Source: Thermoplasmata archaeon (lineage in GTDB: Archaea > Thermoplasmatota > Thermoplasmata > Methanomassiliicoccales > Methanomethylophilaceae). Taken from it: a stretch of 64,000 nucleotides of DNA. The stretch lies in contig SUSY01000003.1 in the NCBI GenBank assembly GCA_015063185.1, forward strand, positions 18,401 to 82,400. Reading direction: 5' to 3'. This document shows, piece by piece, positions 8,570-17,533 of this stretch. The notes under the pieces are model-generated. The model did no database searches. It saw only the letters and a list, made by a program, of their open reading frames with translations, and had not been told where the DNA came from. The translations under genes and the position numbers were made by a program. Each line of letters begins with the position of its first letter. Positions within the stretch are counted from its first letter, which is position 1.

Positions 8570-8929
8570 TCAGCGATACTTGCTGTACTTGTCGAGGAGT
8601 TTGCAGATCCTGTCGTTCTCCTCTTTGGTGAGATCTCCGGACTCCATGAATCCACGGATGTATTCCTTGGCATCCTTAGTCGAGACTCTGGATGCCTTAG
8701 CGATGACGGATGCGAGGAATGCAGACGCCTTGGATGCATCCATAGATGTAGATGCCAGAATCTCGTTCATATCATACTTGAACGGTGCGAGCTTATGGGT
8801 ATTGAGCATCGACTGTCTCTTGGTGGACTCCTTGGGCTTGAACTTCTTGGCCTGGGGCTTCTTCGATGCGTTACCGCCATAAGTGTTTGAACCACCGTTC
8901 CTGTTGGTATTGTTGTTTATAGCTGGCAA
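8570..8929 (-). CDS. Hypothetical basic protein with helical C-terminal domain
   Basis: The reading frame is open from 9007, but I prefer a TTG start at 8929 (119 residues). CGGAG lies about ten bases before it, and a TATA-like TATTTATTTAAATG lies further upstream. An ATG at 9007 or 8998 would add 26 or 23 residues that overlap this promoter. The protein begins with an Asn/Gly/Lys-rich, probably disordered tail and ends in a helical region of about 70 residues. I recognise no family. It is divergent from the AlbA_2 membrane gene. Confidence 0.6.
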   Translation of the reverse strand: MPAINNNTNRNGGSNTYGGNASKKPQAKKFKPKESTKRQSMLNTHKLAPFKYDMNEILASTSMDASKASAFLASVIAKASRVSTKDAKEYIRGFMESGDLTKEENDRICKLLDKYSKYR

Positions 8930-9060
8930 ATTAATGTCTCCGGATGAGTGCCGTTTAGTCCAATCCCATTTAAATAAATACCGACCAAAAGGGGCCATGA
9001 CAGCCAACCTTATTAGCGTTCAAACTGATTACGGCATCTGAAAAAGGAGACGGGAGCACA

Positions 9061-10239
9061 ATGAGCCCAGACAAACACAATCCGTTCGATATGCAGAAGA
9101 TGGATTCCACCACGATGAAGCTGTATTGGATCTCCATCGCCATATCTGTGATAATGATCCCCATCGGCATACTCTTCGAGAGCATTACCGATGTTGTTGT
9201 CGCCGCCATCGTCATACTAGTCACACTTGTGACCATAAAGCACGACCGCAAGTTCATACACATCCCGCCAATGATCATCATCCTGATCCTGGTCAGCATG
9301 ATCCTCTCCACGATGAGTGGGATAATCTTCGAGATTGGGTTCATGGATATGTTTCAGGATGTGCTCCTAGGCGTCATCCTCAGTCTCGTCGGATTCATAT
9401 GTGCATATCTGGCACTGGGCAAGATGCCTGGATTCTCTGATGAGAAGCCCGTACTGATCTCATTGGAAGCATTTTGCTTCGGTGTCGCATCATATGCGAT
9501 ATTCGCCACAATAGCCAGATATGTCAACATGTTCATCTCCCTGCCCATCGACTATGTGGATATGTTCGACAGTCTGGCATATGTCATCATAGGCTCCTTC
9601 GCAATCTCACTCCTGTTCTGTCTCGATAAATCATCCTTCTTCAAACACACTGTCTTCAATTTCATGTACAACAACCAGGAAGCACTTGGAGTAAGATCGG
9701 AAAATGAGAGGTTGGAGATTGAGAATCTCATCACCTTGGGGGAATCCGATACGTTGGAATTCAAATCCACGCTCCGTACCAACCTCAAAACAGGGGAAAA
9801 GGACAAAAGGATGGAGAAAGCGGTTTTGAAGACCCTGACCGCATTCCTCAACTCCGAAGGAGGTACGCTTCTCATAGGAGTGGCCGATGACGGGGAGATC
9901 CTGGGTATTGACGAACACAGTTTTGACAACCGTGACAAACTCAACCTTCACATGACCAATCTGATCTCCAGTCAGATCGGTGATGAGTTCCTTCCGTTCA
10001 TAAGATTCAAACTTGTGGAATTCGAGGACAAGGCAGTCATGAAGGTCGTATGTAAACGTTGTAACATCCCCGTGTTCCTCAAGGAGAACAAGACCGAACA
10101 ATACTATGTCAGATCTGGACCATCGAGCGTAGAACTGACAGGTTCTGATATGATAAAGTACATCGGAAGCAAACAGAAGGTAAGGAAGTTGAGGATGCGC
10201 ATGGAGTGCCCATGCGCACCCGAAGATATAGAGGAATAA
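9061..10239 (+). CDS. Membrane protein with C-terminal AlbA_2 (Schlafen-type) domain
   Basis: About the first 200 of 392 residues form roughly six hydrophobic segments (for example near 20-60, 65-90, 95-120, 130-155 and 165-200). The rest is a cytoplasmic AlbA_2 domain, shown by ESDTLEFKSTL, then TLTAFLNSEGGTLLIGVADDGEILG and YYVRSGPSSVEL near the end. AlbA_2 domains occur in putative DNA- or RNA-binding regulators and Schlafen proteins; in many bacteria they are soluble. Here the domain would be tethered to the membrane. The role is unknown. Confidence 0.8.
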   Translation: MSPDKHNPFDMQKMDSTTMKLYWISIAISVIMIPIGILFESITDVVVAAIVILVTLVTIKHDRKFIHIPPMIIILILVSMILSTMSGIIFEIGFMDMFQDVLLGVILSLVGFICAYLALGKMPGFSDEKPVLISLEAFCFGVASYAIFATIARYVNMFISLPIDYVDMFDSLAYVIIGSFAISLLFCLDKSSFFKHTVFNFMYNNQEALGVRSENERLEIENLITLGESDTLEFKSTLRTNLKTGEKDKRMEKAVLKTLTAFLNSEGGTLLIGVADDGEILGIDEHSFDNRDKLNLHMTNLISSQIGDEFLPFIRFKLVEFEDKAVMKVVCKRCNIPVFLKENKTEQYYVRSGPSSVELTGSDMIKYIGSKQKVRKLRMRMECPCAPEDIEE

Positions 10240-10488
10240 TCACACCTTATCTTCGCCTTTCAACTTGTCGGCCTGCCATGCGATGAACAGAGTCATGATG
10301 ATGGCAAGGAAAGTGACAAGGATAGCGTAGATGAGAAGACCCCATATGTCGCTTCCGGAGTCGAAAATCATTGCGACACCGGCCTTGATAGTCTCGTTCC
10401 ATGCAAGTGCTGCGACAAGTCCGAAAGCGGAAGTGATGAGGGCAGCGAAGGTCTCTACAACCTTAATCTTGAATTCTTTAGTCTTCAT
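10240..10488 (-). CDS. DUF5654-family small membrane protein
   Basis: An 82-residue protein with two predicted membrane segments (about 12-32 and 48-70), separated by FDSGSDIW. The N-terminus (KEFKIKVVETFAALITSAFGLVAALAWN) fits the archaeal DUF5654 family of unknown function. Its 3' end abuts that of the convergent AlbA_2 gene with no space between. Confidence 0.75.
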   Translation of the reverse strand: MKTKEFKIKVVETFAALITSAFGLVAALAWNETIKAGVAMIFDSGSDIWGLLIYAILVTFLAIIMTLFIAWQADKLKGEDKV

Positions 10489-10565
10489 TTAGAACACCTG
10501 CGTTCAAAGAGGAGGTCAGTCTATAAATGGATGATGGCCACAAGACCGAGTCCCTACGAAGAATA

Positions 10566-10651
10566 TGGTGCGAGGGGTGGGATTCGAACCCACGGAACAC
10601 TAAGTACGGGATCTTAAGTCCCGCGCCTTTGGCCAGCTCGGCTACCCTCGC
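10566..10651 (-). tRNA. tRNA-Leu (anticodon TAA)
   Basis: On the minus strand the acceptor strands GCGAGGG and CCCTCGC pair, the T-loop is GGTTCGAATCC, and the anticodon loop CTTAAGA gives TAA. A long variable arm marks a class II tRNA. The discriminator is A and the CCA end is encoded (10566-10568). I see no intron. Confidence 0.95.
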
Positions 10652-10736
10652 CCGAACGCAAATTATTTGCCGTCTAGATAAAGGTGCCTATCGACAACCG
10701 ATATAACTGTTGATGACATACACCGTCGTGACCATC

Positions 10737-11144
10737 ATGAGCTACAAGAGACCCAGCGATGAGAAATTGGATGAGGCACTCGTCAATGTGCTCCTTAGGT
10801 GCCAGACCATTGGGTCCCAGAGCGAGTTCGTGCGTCTGGTTGTAGCCGAATTGGAGAAGGACGGCGAGACATATCGGGTCAGCGGAAACCGTATCAGGAA
10901 GTACGCTCTCGAGAATGGGATGATCTCTCTGGAGATCAACTACCGTGACTCCAAGAACAGGAGGGTCCCAGATACGTGTCCCGTATGTAAGTGTGATCTG
11001 ATTTCCATCAAGAACAGTACTCTCGATGGCGACACGATAGAGCTCATGAGAAAATGCCAGGCATGCGGATACATCTCCAGTGCCAAAGGCTCCATTCCGG
11101 GAAGGTACACGTTCATCCGCAAGACCAGAGGAATATCCCTATGA
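10737..11144 (+). CDS. Zinc-ribbon protein with helical N-terminal domain
   Basis: This is a 135-residue protein. The N-terminal about 70 residues are helical and could be a winged-helix-like fold (SEFVRLVVAELEKDG, NRIRKYALENG). The C-terminal half is a zinc ribbon with CPVC and CQAC pairs. I take the ATG at 10737; an ATG at 10710 would add nine residues, but a TATA-like GATATAACT at 10700-10708 makes that start unlikely. It overlaps the next gene by four bases (ATGA), implying translational coupling. It may be a nucleic-acid-binding regulator; the function is unknown. Confidence 0.7.
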   Translation: MSYKRPSDEKLDEALVNVLLRCQTIGSQSEFVRLVVAELEKDGETYRVSGNRIRKYALENGMISLEINYRDSKNRRVPDTCPVCKCDLISIKNSTLDGDTIELMRKCQACGYISSAKGSIPGRYTFIRKTRGISL

Positions 11145-11404
11145 ACGACGAGAGGTCCATCCGGATGAGGGATGCCAAAGCGAAGTTGGATGAGGTGTGC
11201 CAGATTATAGATTCTCTGATAGATGGGCATGTCCTGGAACACCATGCCGCCGAAACACTGGGGAAACTCAGGGACATCTCGGACTCCGATGCGGACCCAG
11301 GCAGTCTCAGAAACATGATCCGTGCATTGGAGACCGACGAAGGAGCCCCTGGCTGGACCAGACCGTTGGATTCCGTCAAGAACGTCTACCGCAAAGTCTT
11401 ATAA
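11141..11404 (+). CDS. Small hypothetical protein coupled to the zinc-ribbon gene
   Basis: An 87-residue, charged, mostly helical protein without Cys pairs or membrane segments. The start ATG overlaps the stop of the upstream zinc-ribbon gene (ATGA), which supports it as real. I recognise no family. The next gene, the double-ACT protein at 11446, has its own TATA-rich spacer (TATTATTATTA near 11421), so these two genes are probably not part of the acetyl-CoA synthase operon. Confidence 0.6.
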   Translation: MNDERSIRMRDAKAKLDEVCQIIDSLIDGHVLEHHAAETLGKLRDISDSDADPGSLRNMIRALETDEGAPGWTRPLDSVKNVYRKVL

Positions 11405-11445
11405 TACTCCCTCTTTACACGTATTATTATTAGGCGGATGGTCAG

Positions 11446-12351
11446 ATGAAAAACTGGGAATTCGGTAAGGTTCAGGGAAACAAGATTGCCATCGACGAGA
11501 GACTGTCGGACATGATGGGAATCGTCGAAGGGGGATACGTATACAGCACGCTTTTCGAGTACACGGACGAGGAGCCCAAGAAGTATGAACTCATCCTCTC
11601 GATGTATCCTCAGGAGAACTACCGTACTCTCACAAACATCACCCTCTACATGAAGGACGTTCCGGGATCCAGTGCACAGGGTGCAAAATTCCTCGGCGAA
11701 AGAGGGATCAACATCCTCAACTCCATCTCCCTCGATGGGATCTCCGACACCATCATCATCTGGAAGATGTTGGCCGACCTGAGTTTCGCAGGCGAACTGG
11801 GAATCCTCAAGGAAAAGTTCGAGTCCCTCAAGGCTGCCGATGACCCCTCCGTCTCCCTCATCGAGCAGCTGGAGATCAAACCTGCCGACATAGGAAGGGT
11901 GTTCCGTACCGAAGCCAACGTCAACAAGACCGAACTCAGACGCGGTGCACCGGTCACGCTGAAGGACGGCATGTATGACATCTCCGTCGAATACGGGGAC
12001 ATCCTCAAGGACATGGACGGGAAGAACACCCTCATCGTCGCAGATGTGGGCTCATGGATCATGTCGGTCACATTCTTCAAGGAGAAGACCACGCTGAGAA
12101 AGATTTCGATCGATATCCCCGACTGCCCAGGTTCGATAGCGCAGTGCCTCTCCTGGATCGCGGAGCAGGGAATCAACCTGATCTCCGTGTTCAGCAAGGT
12201 CAAGATCTGCTATCAGACCATGACCTTGGACCTTGTCGCAGACTTTGCCGAATGCAGAATGGATAAGGACGAATTCGAAGCTGCGCTCAAATCCGCATTC
12301 GAGAACATGAATGGAATCTACACGCTTACACAGTTCGAAGAGCTGGAGTGA
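11446..12351 (+). CDS. Double-ACT-domain protein heading the acetyl-CoA synthase operon
   Basis: The 301 residues contain two ACT-like modules, near 60-130 (ITLYMKDVPGSSAQGAKFL, GINILNS) and 215-295 (ISIDIPDCPGSIAQCLSWI, GINLISV). ACT domains bind amino acids or other small ligands and control enzymes or transcription. No catalytic or DNA-binding domain is obvious. The gap to the acetyl-CoA synthase start is four bases, so it is the first gene of that operon. An amino-acid sensor (for instance methionine) is an attractive reading, but the ligand cannot be seen from the sequence. Confidence 0.75.
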   Translation: MKNWEFGKVQGNKIAIDERLSDMMGIVEGGYVYSTLFEYTDEEPKKYELILSMYPQENYRTLTNITLYMKDVPGSSAQGAKFLGERGINILNSISLDGISDTIIIWKMLADLSFAGELGILKEKFESLKAADDPSVSLIEQLEIKPADIGRVFRTEANVNKTELRRGAPVTLKDGMYDISVEYGDILKDMDGKNTLIVADVGSWIMSVTFFKEKTTLRKISIDIPDCPGSIAQCLSWIAEQGINLISVFSKVKICYQTMTLDLVADFAECRMDKDEFEAALKSAFENMNGIYTLTQFEELE

Positions 12352-12355
12352 TACC

Positions 12356-14542
12356 ATGGACATTGCGAAAATCATCGAAAGATACGGAGACATCACCGGA
12401 CCTGATTTGGATGTGCTCCTCGGAACGGAGGAGAACATCGATGTCGGAACCCTGCTGTCCATGGCATCCGAGGGGTCCAAGGCAGTTGTGTCGCTGGCCA
12501 GGTCCATGGCATACAGGGCCGCTGCCGATGTGGGCAACGACCACGAACTCATCTATCCGGAGACAGGATACGGCCTCCCAACCATCTGCGCATGGAAGGG
12601 TATCGGATCCATGACCCTTGGACAGGCGATAGAGTTCCTTGACTCGCTTCCAGAAGCCGGTGCCTCGGAGCTCGGGGACGGGTTCGTCGCTGGAGAGAAT
12701 GCCATGTTCGCAGCGGACATCATCGAGGCGATCACATACATCAAAGGGGACCAAGAGCGTGCAGGTTTCATCCCCGACAGGACACTCAGAGGACTCGGAC
12801 TCAGTTTCGTCGACGAGACCATTCCCGGAGCCATCGCGTTCCTCGGATCATTGGAAGATCAGGAGAGCATCAAGAAGATGGCCAGGGACTTCCAGGGCAA
12901 AGGAATGGTGGGGCTCGCATCAGGTGACTACCCCGACCAGTTCGTCGCAGCAGGTGTGAAGATGGGATTGGACAGACTGTTCTATCCGGTCGGATTCTTC
13001 ACCGGAACCGTCCATGCACTCAGCTTCGCGGTCCGTGCGGCACTCACATTCGGCAACATCCAACCCGGAGACAGGGAAGGACTGACCGAATATCTGAAGA
13101 AGAGACCTAAGGTCATCGTCATTCAGAACGGAAAGCTCAACAGACTCGATGCTGCATTCGCATTCGCTGCACTTCTCCACAGTGCATCCATCGTCACAGA
13201 CCAGGACCTGCCTGAGATTCCACACTGTGTGAAGGTCTGCAAGAATCCCTTGGAGATGATCCAGAACGGAATCGAGGAGCGCGGGATCACAGTCAAACTC
13301 GAACCCATCGAACTTCCGGTCGGATACGCACCGTCCTTCGAGGGAGAGGTCGTCAGGAAGCCCGACACGTATGTGGAGGCGGGAGGAACGCGCAGCCCCG
13401 CATTCGAAGTGCTCCTCTCAAGGAAGGAGAACGAGGTCGAGGACGGTAAGGTCACACTCATCGGAAAGGAGATCGACGAGATGGAATCCGGTTCCATCTG
13501 CTCCGTCGCACTCATCGTGGAGGTCTACGGACAGAACATGCACGATGACCTCGAACCCGTCATGGAGAGGAGATTCCATGCGGCCATAAACTTCGCAGAG
13601 GGAGTGTGGCATGCAGGACAGCGCAACTCCAATTGGATAAGGATCAGTAAGACCTCCAAGGAGGCGGGATTCAAGTTCATCGACCTCGGAAGGATCCTCG
13701 TACACAAGATCAAGGAGGAGTTCGGACAGGTCGTCACCAGGGTACAGGCCACCGTCGTCACCGACCCGGAGGAACTCGAGAAACGCCTGGTCGAGGCCAA
13801 GGCGGCATACGATGCCAGGGACGAACGCATGAAAGGACTCAAGGACGATAAGGTCAACGTGTTCTACACATGCGAGATGTGTCAATCCTTCGCACCCACT
13901 CACATATGTATCATCACCCCCGAAAGGCTCGGACTCTGCGGTGCAATCAATTGGCTCGATGCCAAGGCCAGTAACGAGCTCGACCCCAAGGGCCCCAACA
14001 AACCCCTCGACATCGGTACGCCCATCGACGCCGAGAAGGGGGAATGGGAGATCGTCAACGATGCGGTCAGGATGCAGTCCATGGGAACCATCGAGAGAAT
14101 GTGCATGTACAGCATCATGGATGCCCCCATGACCTCATGCGGATGCTTCGAGGCGATCGTCGCCATGACCGTGGATATGCAGGCGGTAATCATCGTCGAC
14201 AGGGACTTCTCCGGAATGACACCTGTTGGAATGAAGTTTTCATCACTCGCAGGTTCGATAGGAGGAGGAAGGCAGACCCCCGGATTCATGGGAATCGGAA
14301 GGAAGTACGTAGCGAGCGAGAAGTTCATCTCCAAGGAAGGAGGAGTGCTGAGGATCGCTTGGATGCCCAAACAGCTGAAAGACTATCTCGCAGAGGACAT
14401 CAGAAAGAGAGGTGAGGAGCTTGAATGCCCTGACCTCCTCGATAAGATAGCTGACGAGACGGTCACCGATGACGCAGAAGGACTCATGGCATGGATGGCC
14501 GAGGTCGGTCACCCCGCACTCATGATGGACCCCCTGCTCTAA
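12356..14542 (+). CDS. acsB: Acetyl-CoA synthase, full-length bacterial type (AcsB/CdhC)
   Basis: This is the nickel enzyme that makes or cleaves acetyl-CoA from CO, CoA and a corrinoid-bound methyl group. The A-cluster ligands C506, C509, C518, C528, C595 and C597 (CEMCQSF, SCGCF) fall at the same numbers as in the Moorella enzyme, whose length is nearly identical (728 here). Archaeal CdhC usually lacks the roughly 310-residue N-terminal domain that contacts CODH; this protein keeps it. The start is the ATG at 12356, with GGAG upstream. No CODH gene is adjacent. Acquisition from bacteria is inferred. Confidence 0.95.
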   Translation: MDIAKIIERYGDITGPDLDVLLGTEENIDVGTLLSMASEGSKAVVSLARSMAYRAAADVGNDHELIYPETGYGLPTICAWKGIGSMTLGQAIEFLDSLPEAGASELGDGFVAGENAMFAADIIEAITYIKGDQERAGFIPDRTLRGLGLSFVDETIPGAIAFLGSLEDQESIKKMARDFQGKGMVGLASGDYPDQFVAAGVKMGLDRLFYPVGFFTGTVHALSFAVRAALTFGNIQPGDREGLTEYLKKRPKVIVIQNGKLNRLDAAFAFAALLHSASIVTDQDLPEIPHCVKVCKNPLEMIQNGIEERGITVKLEPIELPVGYAPSFEGEVVRKPDTYVEAGGTRSPAFEVLLSRKENEVEDGKVTLIGKEIDEMESGSICSVALIVEVYGQNMHDDLEPVMERRFHAAINFAEGVWHAGQRNSNWIRISKTSKEAGFKFIDLGRILVHKIKEEFGQVVTRVQATVVTDPEELEKRLVEAKAAYDARDERMKGLKDDKVNVFYTCEMCQSFAPTHICIITPERLGLCGAINWLDAKASNELDPKGPNKPLDIGTPIDAEKGEWEIVNDAVRMQSMGTIERMCMYSIMDAPMTSCGCFEAIVAMTVDMQAVIIVDRDFSGMTPVGMKFSSLAGSIGGGRQTPGFMGIGRKYVASEKFISKEGGVLRIAWMPKQLKDYLAEDIRKRGEELECPDLLDKIADETVTDDAEGLMAWMAEVGHPALMMDPLL

Positions 14543-14554
14543 GGAGAATCTACA

Positions 14555-15484
14555 ATGACAGACATACCCCCAGTCAATGAGAAGTACACCGGCACGATCG
14601 GAGAGGTCGTACTCGGTAAGGGAGATTACATAGTGGGCGGAGCGAAGGGTATGCCCTTCCTCTCCTTCGAGAACCGCACCAACAGGAGACCCATCGTCGC
14701 AGGAGAGGTTTTCGACTCCATCGTCGATTACCCCGAACTCGCAGCCAAAATGTTCGACGGACGTCAGAAGGACCCTGTCGAGTGGGCACTCATGTGGAAG
14801 TCCATGGGTGTCGACATGATCTGCGTCAGGCTCGTCAGCACTGACCCCGCCAAGGGCGGCACGTCCCCCGAAGCCTGTGCGGAACTCGTGAAGAAGATCT
14901 CCGACAGGACAGGACTCCCAATCATCGTCAGCGGATGCGGCATCCTCGATGTCGACATCCCCGTGTTCACAGCAGTCAGCGCCGCAGTCACGGATAGCAG
15001 ACTTATCCTTTCCAAGGTGGACGAGGACGAGTACAAGAAGCTCGCCACCGTCGCCATCGCCAACAACCACATCATCATCGGATTCGCCAACTTGGACGTC
15101 AACCTGTCCAAGCAGATGAACATCCTCCTCACCGACTTCGGAGTGAAGAAGGAGAACATCCTCACGGATCCGCTCATGGCACCCCTCGGAATGGGACTGG
15201 ACTACTCCTACTCGGTCAACGAGAGGATCAGGATCTCTGGACTCATGGGGGACAAGATGCTCCAGCAGCCTCTGATCTGCGACTGTACCGGTGCATGGGA
15301 TGTGAGCGATGCCATCAACGAGGAGGATCCCGCTCTTGGTGATGCCGGACTCAGGGCCACTTGGTGGGAGGCCATGACCGCTATGTCCGCCATCGTATCC
15401 GGTGCCGACATGGTCATCATGCGTGGCCCCGGAGCGGCCGATATGATCCTCGGATACTGCGACGAACTCAGGGATGTGATCTGA
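14555..15484 (+). CDS. acsD: Corrinoid iron-sulfur protein, small subunit (AcsD/CdhD)
   Basis: This 309-residue TIM-barrel protein is the small subunit of the methyl-carrying corrinoid iron-sulfur protein. Family features include ENRTNRRPIVAGEV near residue 35, WALMWKSMGVDMI near 90, and the C-terminal MGDKMLQQPLICDCTGAWD. It starts 12 bp after the acetyl-CoA synthase gene with AAGGAG upstream. Its last base is shared with the ATG of the large-subunit gene. The small subunit shields the cobamide; it has no redox centre of its own. Confidence 0.93.
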   Translation: MTDIPPVNEKYTGTIGEVVLGKGDYIVGGAKGMPFLSFENRTNRRPIVAGEVFDSIVDYPELAAKMFDGRQKDPVEWALMWKSMGVDMICVRLVSTDPAKGGTSPEACAELVKKISDRTGLPIIVSGCGILDVDIPVFTAVSAAVTDSRLILSKVDEDEYKKLATVAIANNHIIIGFANLDVNLSKQMNILLTDFGVKKENILTDPLMAPLGMGLDYSYSVNERIRISGLMGDKMLQQPLICDCTGAWDVSDAINEEDPALGDAGLRATWWEAMTAMSAIVSGADMVIMRGPGAADMILGYCDELRDVI

Positions 15485-16797
15485 TGCCTACCGCTATCGA
15501 ATTCTTCAAACTCCTGCCCAAGACCAACTGTAAAGATTGCGGACAGCCTACGTGCCTCGCATTCGCTATGCTTCTGTCCAACCAGAAGGCCAAGATCGAG
15601 GACTGCCCCCATGTCAAACAGGAAGCCAAGGAGACCCTCGCAGAGGCATCCGCACCACCTGTCAGGACCATCGAGGTCGGAGACATCAAGATGGGAGGAG
15701 AGACCGTACTGTACAGGCACGAGCGTCGCTTCAACAACCCGATCGCATACGCGCTCACCGTTTCGGACAGACTTGACACGAACGCCATCGAAGAGAGGGT
15801 CGCATACATCAAATCCATCGCCTTCGACAGGGTCGGTATGATCTTCAAGGTCGACATGGTGTCCGTCAGGAACGACTCCGGTAACGCTGATGAGTTCGCA
15901 CGTGCCGTGAAGGATGTCTGTGCAACCTGGAAGGACCCGATCGTCATCGAGTCCACCGATGCCGATGCCATCAAGGCAGCTTTGTCGGTAGCTGATAGGA
16001 AACCACTGATCTATGGTGCCGATAAAGACAGATTGGAGACATACGTCAACATCGCCAGGGAGAACAAGTGTCCTCTCGCATTGATCTGTGACGGTCCGGA
16101 AGGTGCATTGGAGCTCACCGAGGCATGCGAGAAGATGGGATTCACCGACCTGATCCTCGACCTGACCACCGAAAATCTCAAGGAGACCCTTGAGGAACAG
16201 ACCATAGTCAGACGTGCCGCGATCAAGAAGAAGTTCAAACCCTTCGCATACCCGATGATGAACAGGGTCGGTTCCGGCGAATATGCCGTGGCCACCGCAG
16301 TGATGTCCACACTGAAGTACGGAAGCCTGGTCATCTTCGACGACCTGAAGAACTACGAGGCACTGCCCCTGTTCACCCTCAGGCAGAACATCTACACGGA
16401 CCCGCAGGTACCGATCCAGGTGAAACAGGACCTGTACCCCATCGGAAACCCCGATGAGCACTCGCCCATCATGTTCACCACCAACTTCTCCCTCACGTAC
16501 TTCACCGTACGTGCGGACATCGAGAAGTCGAAGATCCCGGTGTGGTTGCAGATCGTCAATACGGAGGGACTGTCCGTCCTCACCGCATACTCCGCCGGAA
16601 AGTTCGAACCGGAGCGCATCGCGGACGCGTTCGCGGAATCGGGTGTACTGTCCAAGTCTGACGGGCCCGTCATCATCCCCGGACTGGTCACGCGCATCTC
16701 CGGTAAGCTTCAGGAACTCATCGGAAGGAAGGTCGTCGTCGGAACCAACGAGTCCCGTGACATTCCGAAACACCTTAGGGAACTCACTTCACAATGA
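15484..16797 (+). CDS. acsC: Corrinoid iron-sulfur protein, large subunit (AcsC/CdhE)
   Basis: This subunit carries the 4Fe-4S cluster and holds the cobamide. The N-terminal cluster motif is C16, C19, C24 and C41 (CKDCGQPTC...DC), followed by a TIM-barrel and the cobalamin-binding C-terminal domain (437 residues in all). The ATG at 15484 overlaps the previous stop. The upstream extension of the same frame is not coding. The 3' end overlaps the convergent CooC-type gene by 14 bases, so the two transcripts end on each other. Confidence 0.93.
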   Translation: MPTAIEFFKLLPKTNCKDCGQPTCLAFAMLLSNQKAKIEDCPHVKQEAKETLAEASAPPVRTIEVGDIKMGGETVLYRHERRFNNPIAYALTVSDRLDTNAIEERVAYIKSIAFDRVGMIFKVDMVSVRNDSGNADEFARAVKDVCATWKDPIVIESTDADAIKAALSVADRKPLIYGADKDRLETYVNIARENKCPLALICDGPEGALELTEACEKMGFTDLILDLTTENLKETLEEQTIVRRAAIKKKFKPFAYPMMNRVGSGEYAVATAVMSTLKYGSLVIFDDLKNYEALPLFTLRQNIYTDPQVPIQVKQDLYPIGNPDEHSPIMFTTNFSLTYFTVRADIEKSKIPVWLQIVNTEGLSVLTAYSAGKFEPERIADAFAESGVLSKSDGPVIIPGLVTRISGKLQELIGRKVVVGTNESRDIPKHLRELTSQ

Positions 16798-17533
16798 GTT
16801 CCGCAAGATGTCCCACCGACTTCGCGAAAGCGGAGTCGTCCGGGACATCCACGACTTCTCCCCTCATCGCACAAGCGGTGACATGATCGTCACGTTCGAT
16901 CGGTACCACTTCGGTAAGACCAAGGCGTGCAGCCTCATCCATCAATGGAGTATAATCCATCTGAGGTATGTTGTTGATCACCAATATCCTACGTCCGACC
17001 TTCACACCGACCTCGTCCGCCAACTGAGACAGGCGTGCGGCGGTACGTACCCCTGTGATGGTGGGGTCGGATACGAGCACCAATACATCCGCACGTGGCA
17101 AGACCTTCCTGGAAAGATGCTCCATACCGGCCTCGTTGTCCACGACCGTGAACCTGTACTTCGGGATCATGTCGTTGAAACAGTTCCTAAGGACATCGTT
17201 GACGAAACAGTAACAACCCTCCCCTTCCGGCCTACCCATGACAAGAAGGTCCACATTGTCCCCCTCTGATACGTTCTGTTGAACCTTGGTGAGGATATAG
17301 TCCTGTTTACTGATGCTCGCGGGGACCTGATCGGGATCCGCGACGAGATCATTCCTGATGCCACCGATGGTACCGAACGTCTCGAGACCCAATTTCTCAC
17401 CGAGATTCGAATTCGGATCCGCATCCACTGCCAATACCAAGGACCTCTTCGCAAGATTACGGATGAGTTGCGAGGAAATGGTGCTCTTACCGACGCCGCC
17501 CTTTCCCGCGAATGCTATGATCACAGACCGCAC
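16784..17533 (-). CDS. CooC/AcsF-type nickel-insertion ATPase
   Basis: This 249-residue P-loop ATPase of the MinD group helps load nickel into CODH or acetyl-CoA synthase. It has the deviant Walker A GKGGVGKST (residues 10-18), DADPNSNLG, and the CxC pair C107/C109 (GCYCFVND) that binds metal at the CooC dimer interface. With acetyl-CoA synthase as the only nickel enzyme in the locus, the AcsF role is the better guess. Its start overlaps the end of the MetE-like gene by 13 bases, so the two are translationally coupled. Confidence 0.88.
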   Translation of the reverse strand: MRSVIIAFAGKGGVGKSTISSQLIRNLAKRSLVLAVDADPNSNLGEKLGLETFGTIGGIRNDLVADPDQVPASISKQDYILTKVQQNVSEGDNVDLLVMGRPEGEGCYCFVNDVLRNCFNDMIPKYRFTVVDNEAGMEHLSRKVLPRADVLVLVSDPTITGVRTAARLSQLADEVGVKVGRRILVINNIPQMDYTPLMDEAARLGLTEVVPIERDDHVTACAMRGEVVDVPDDSAFAKSVGHLAELIVK

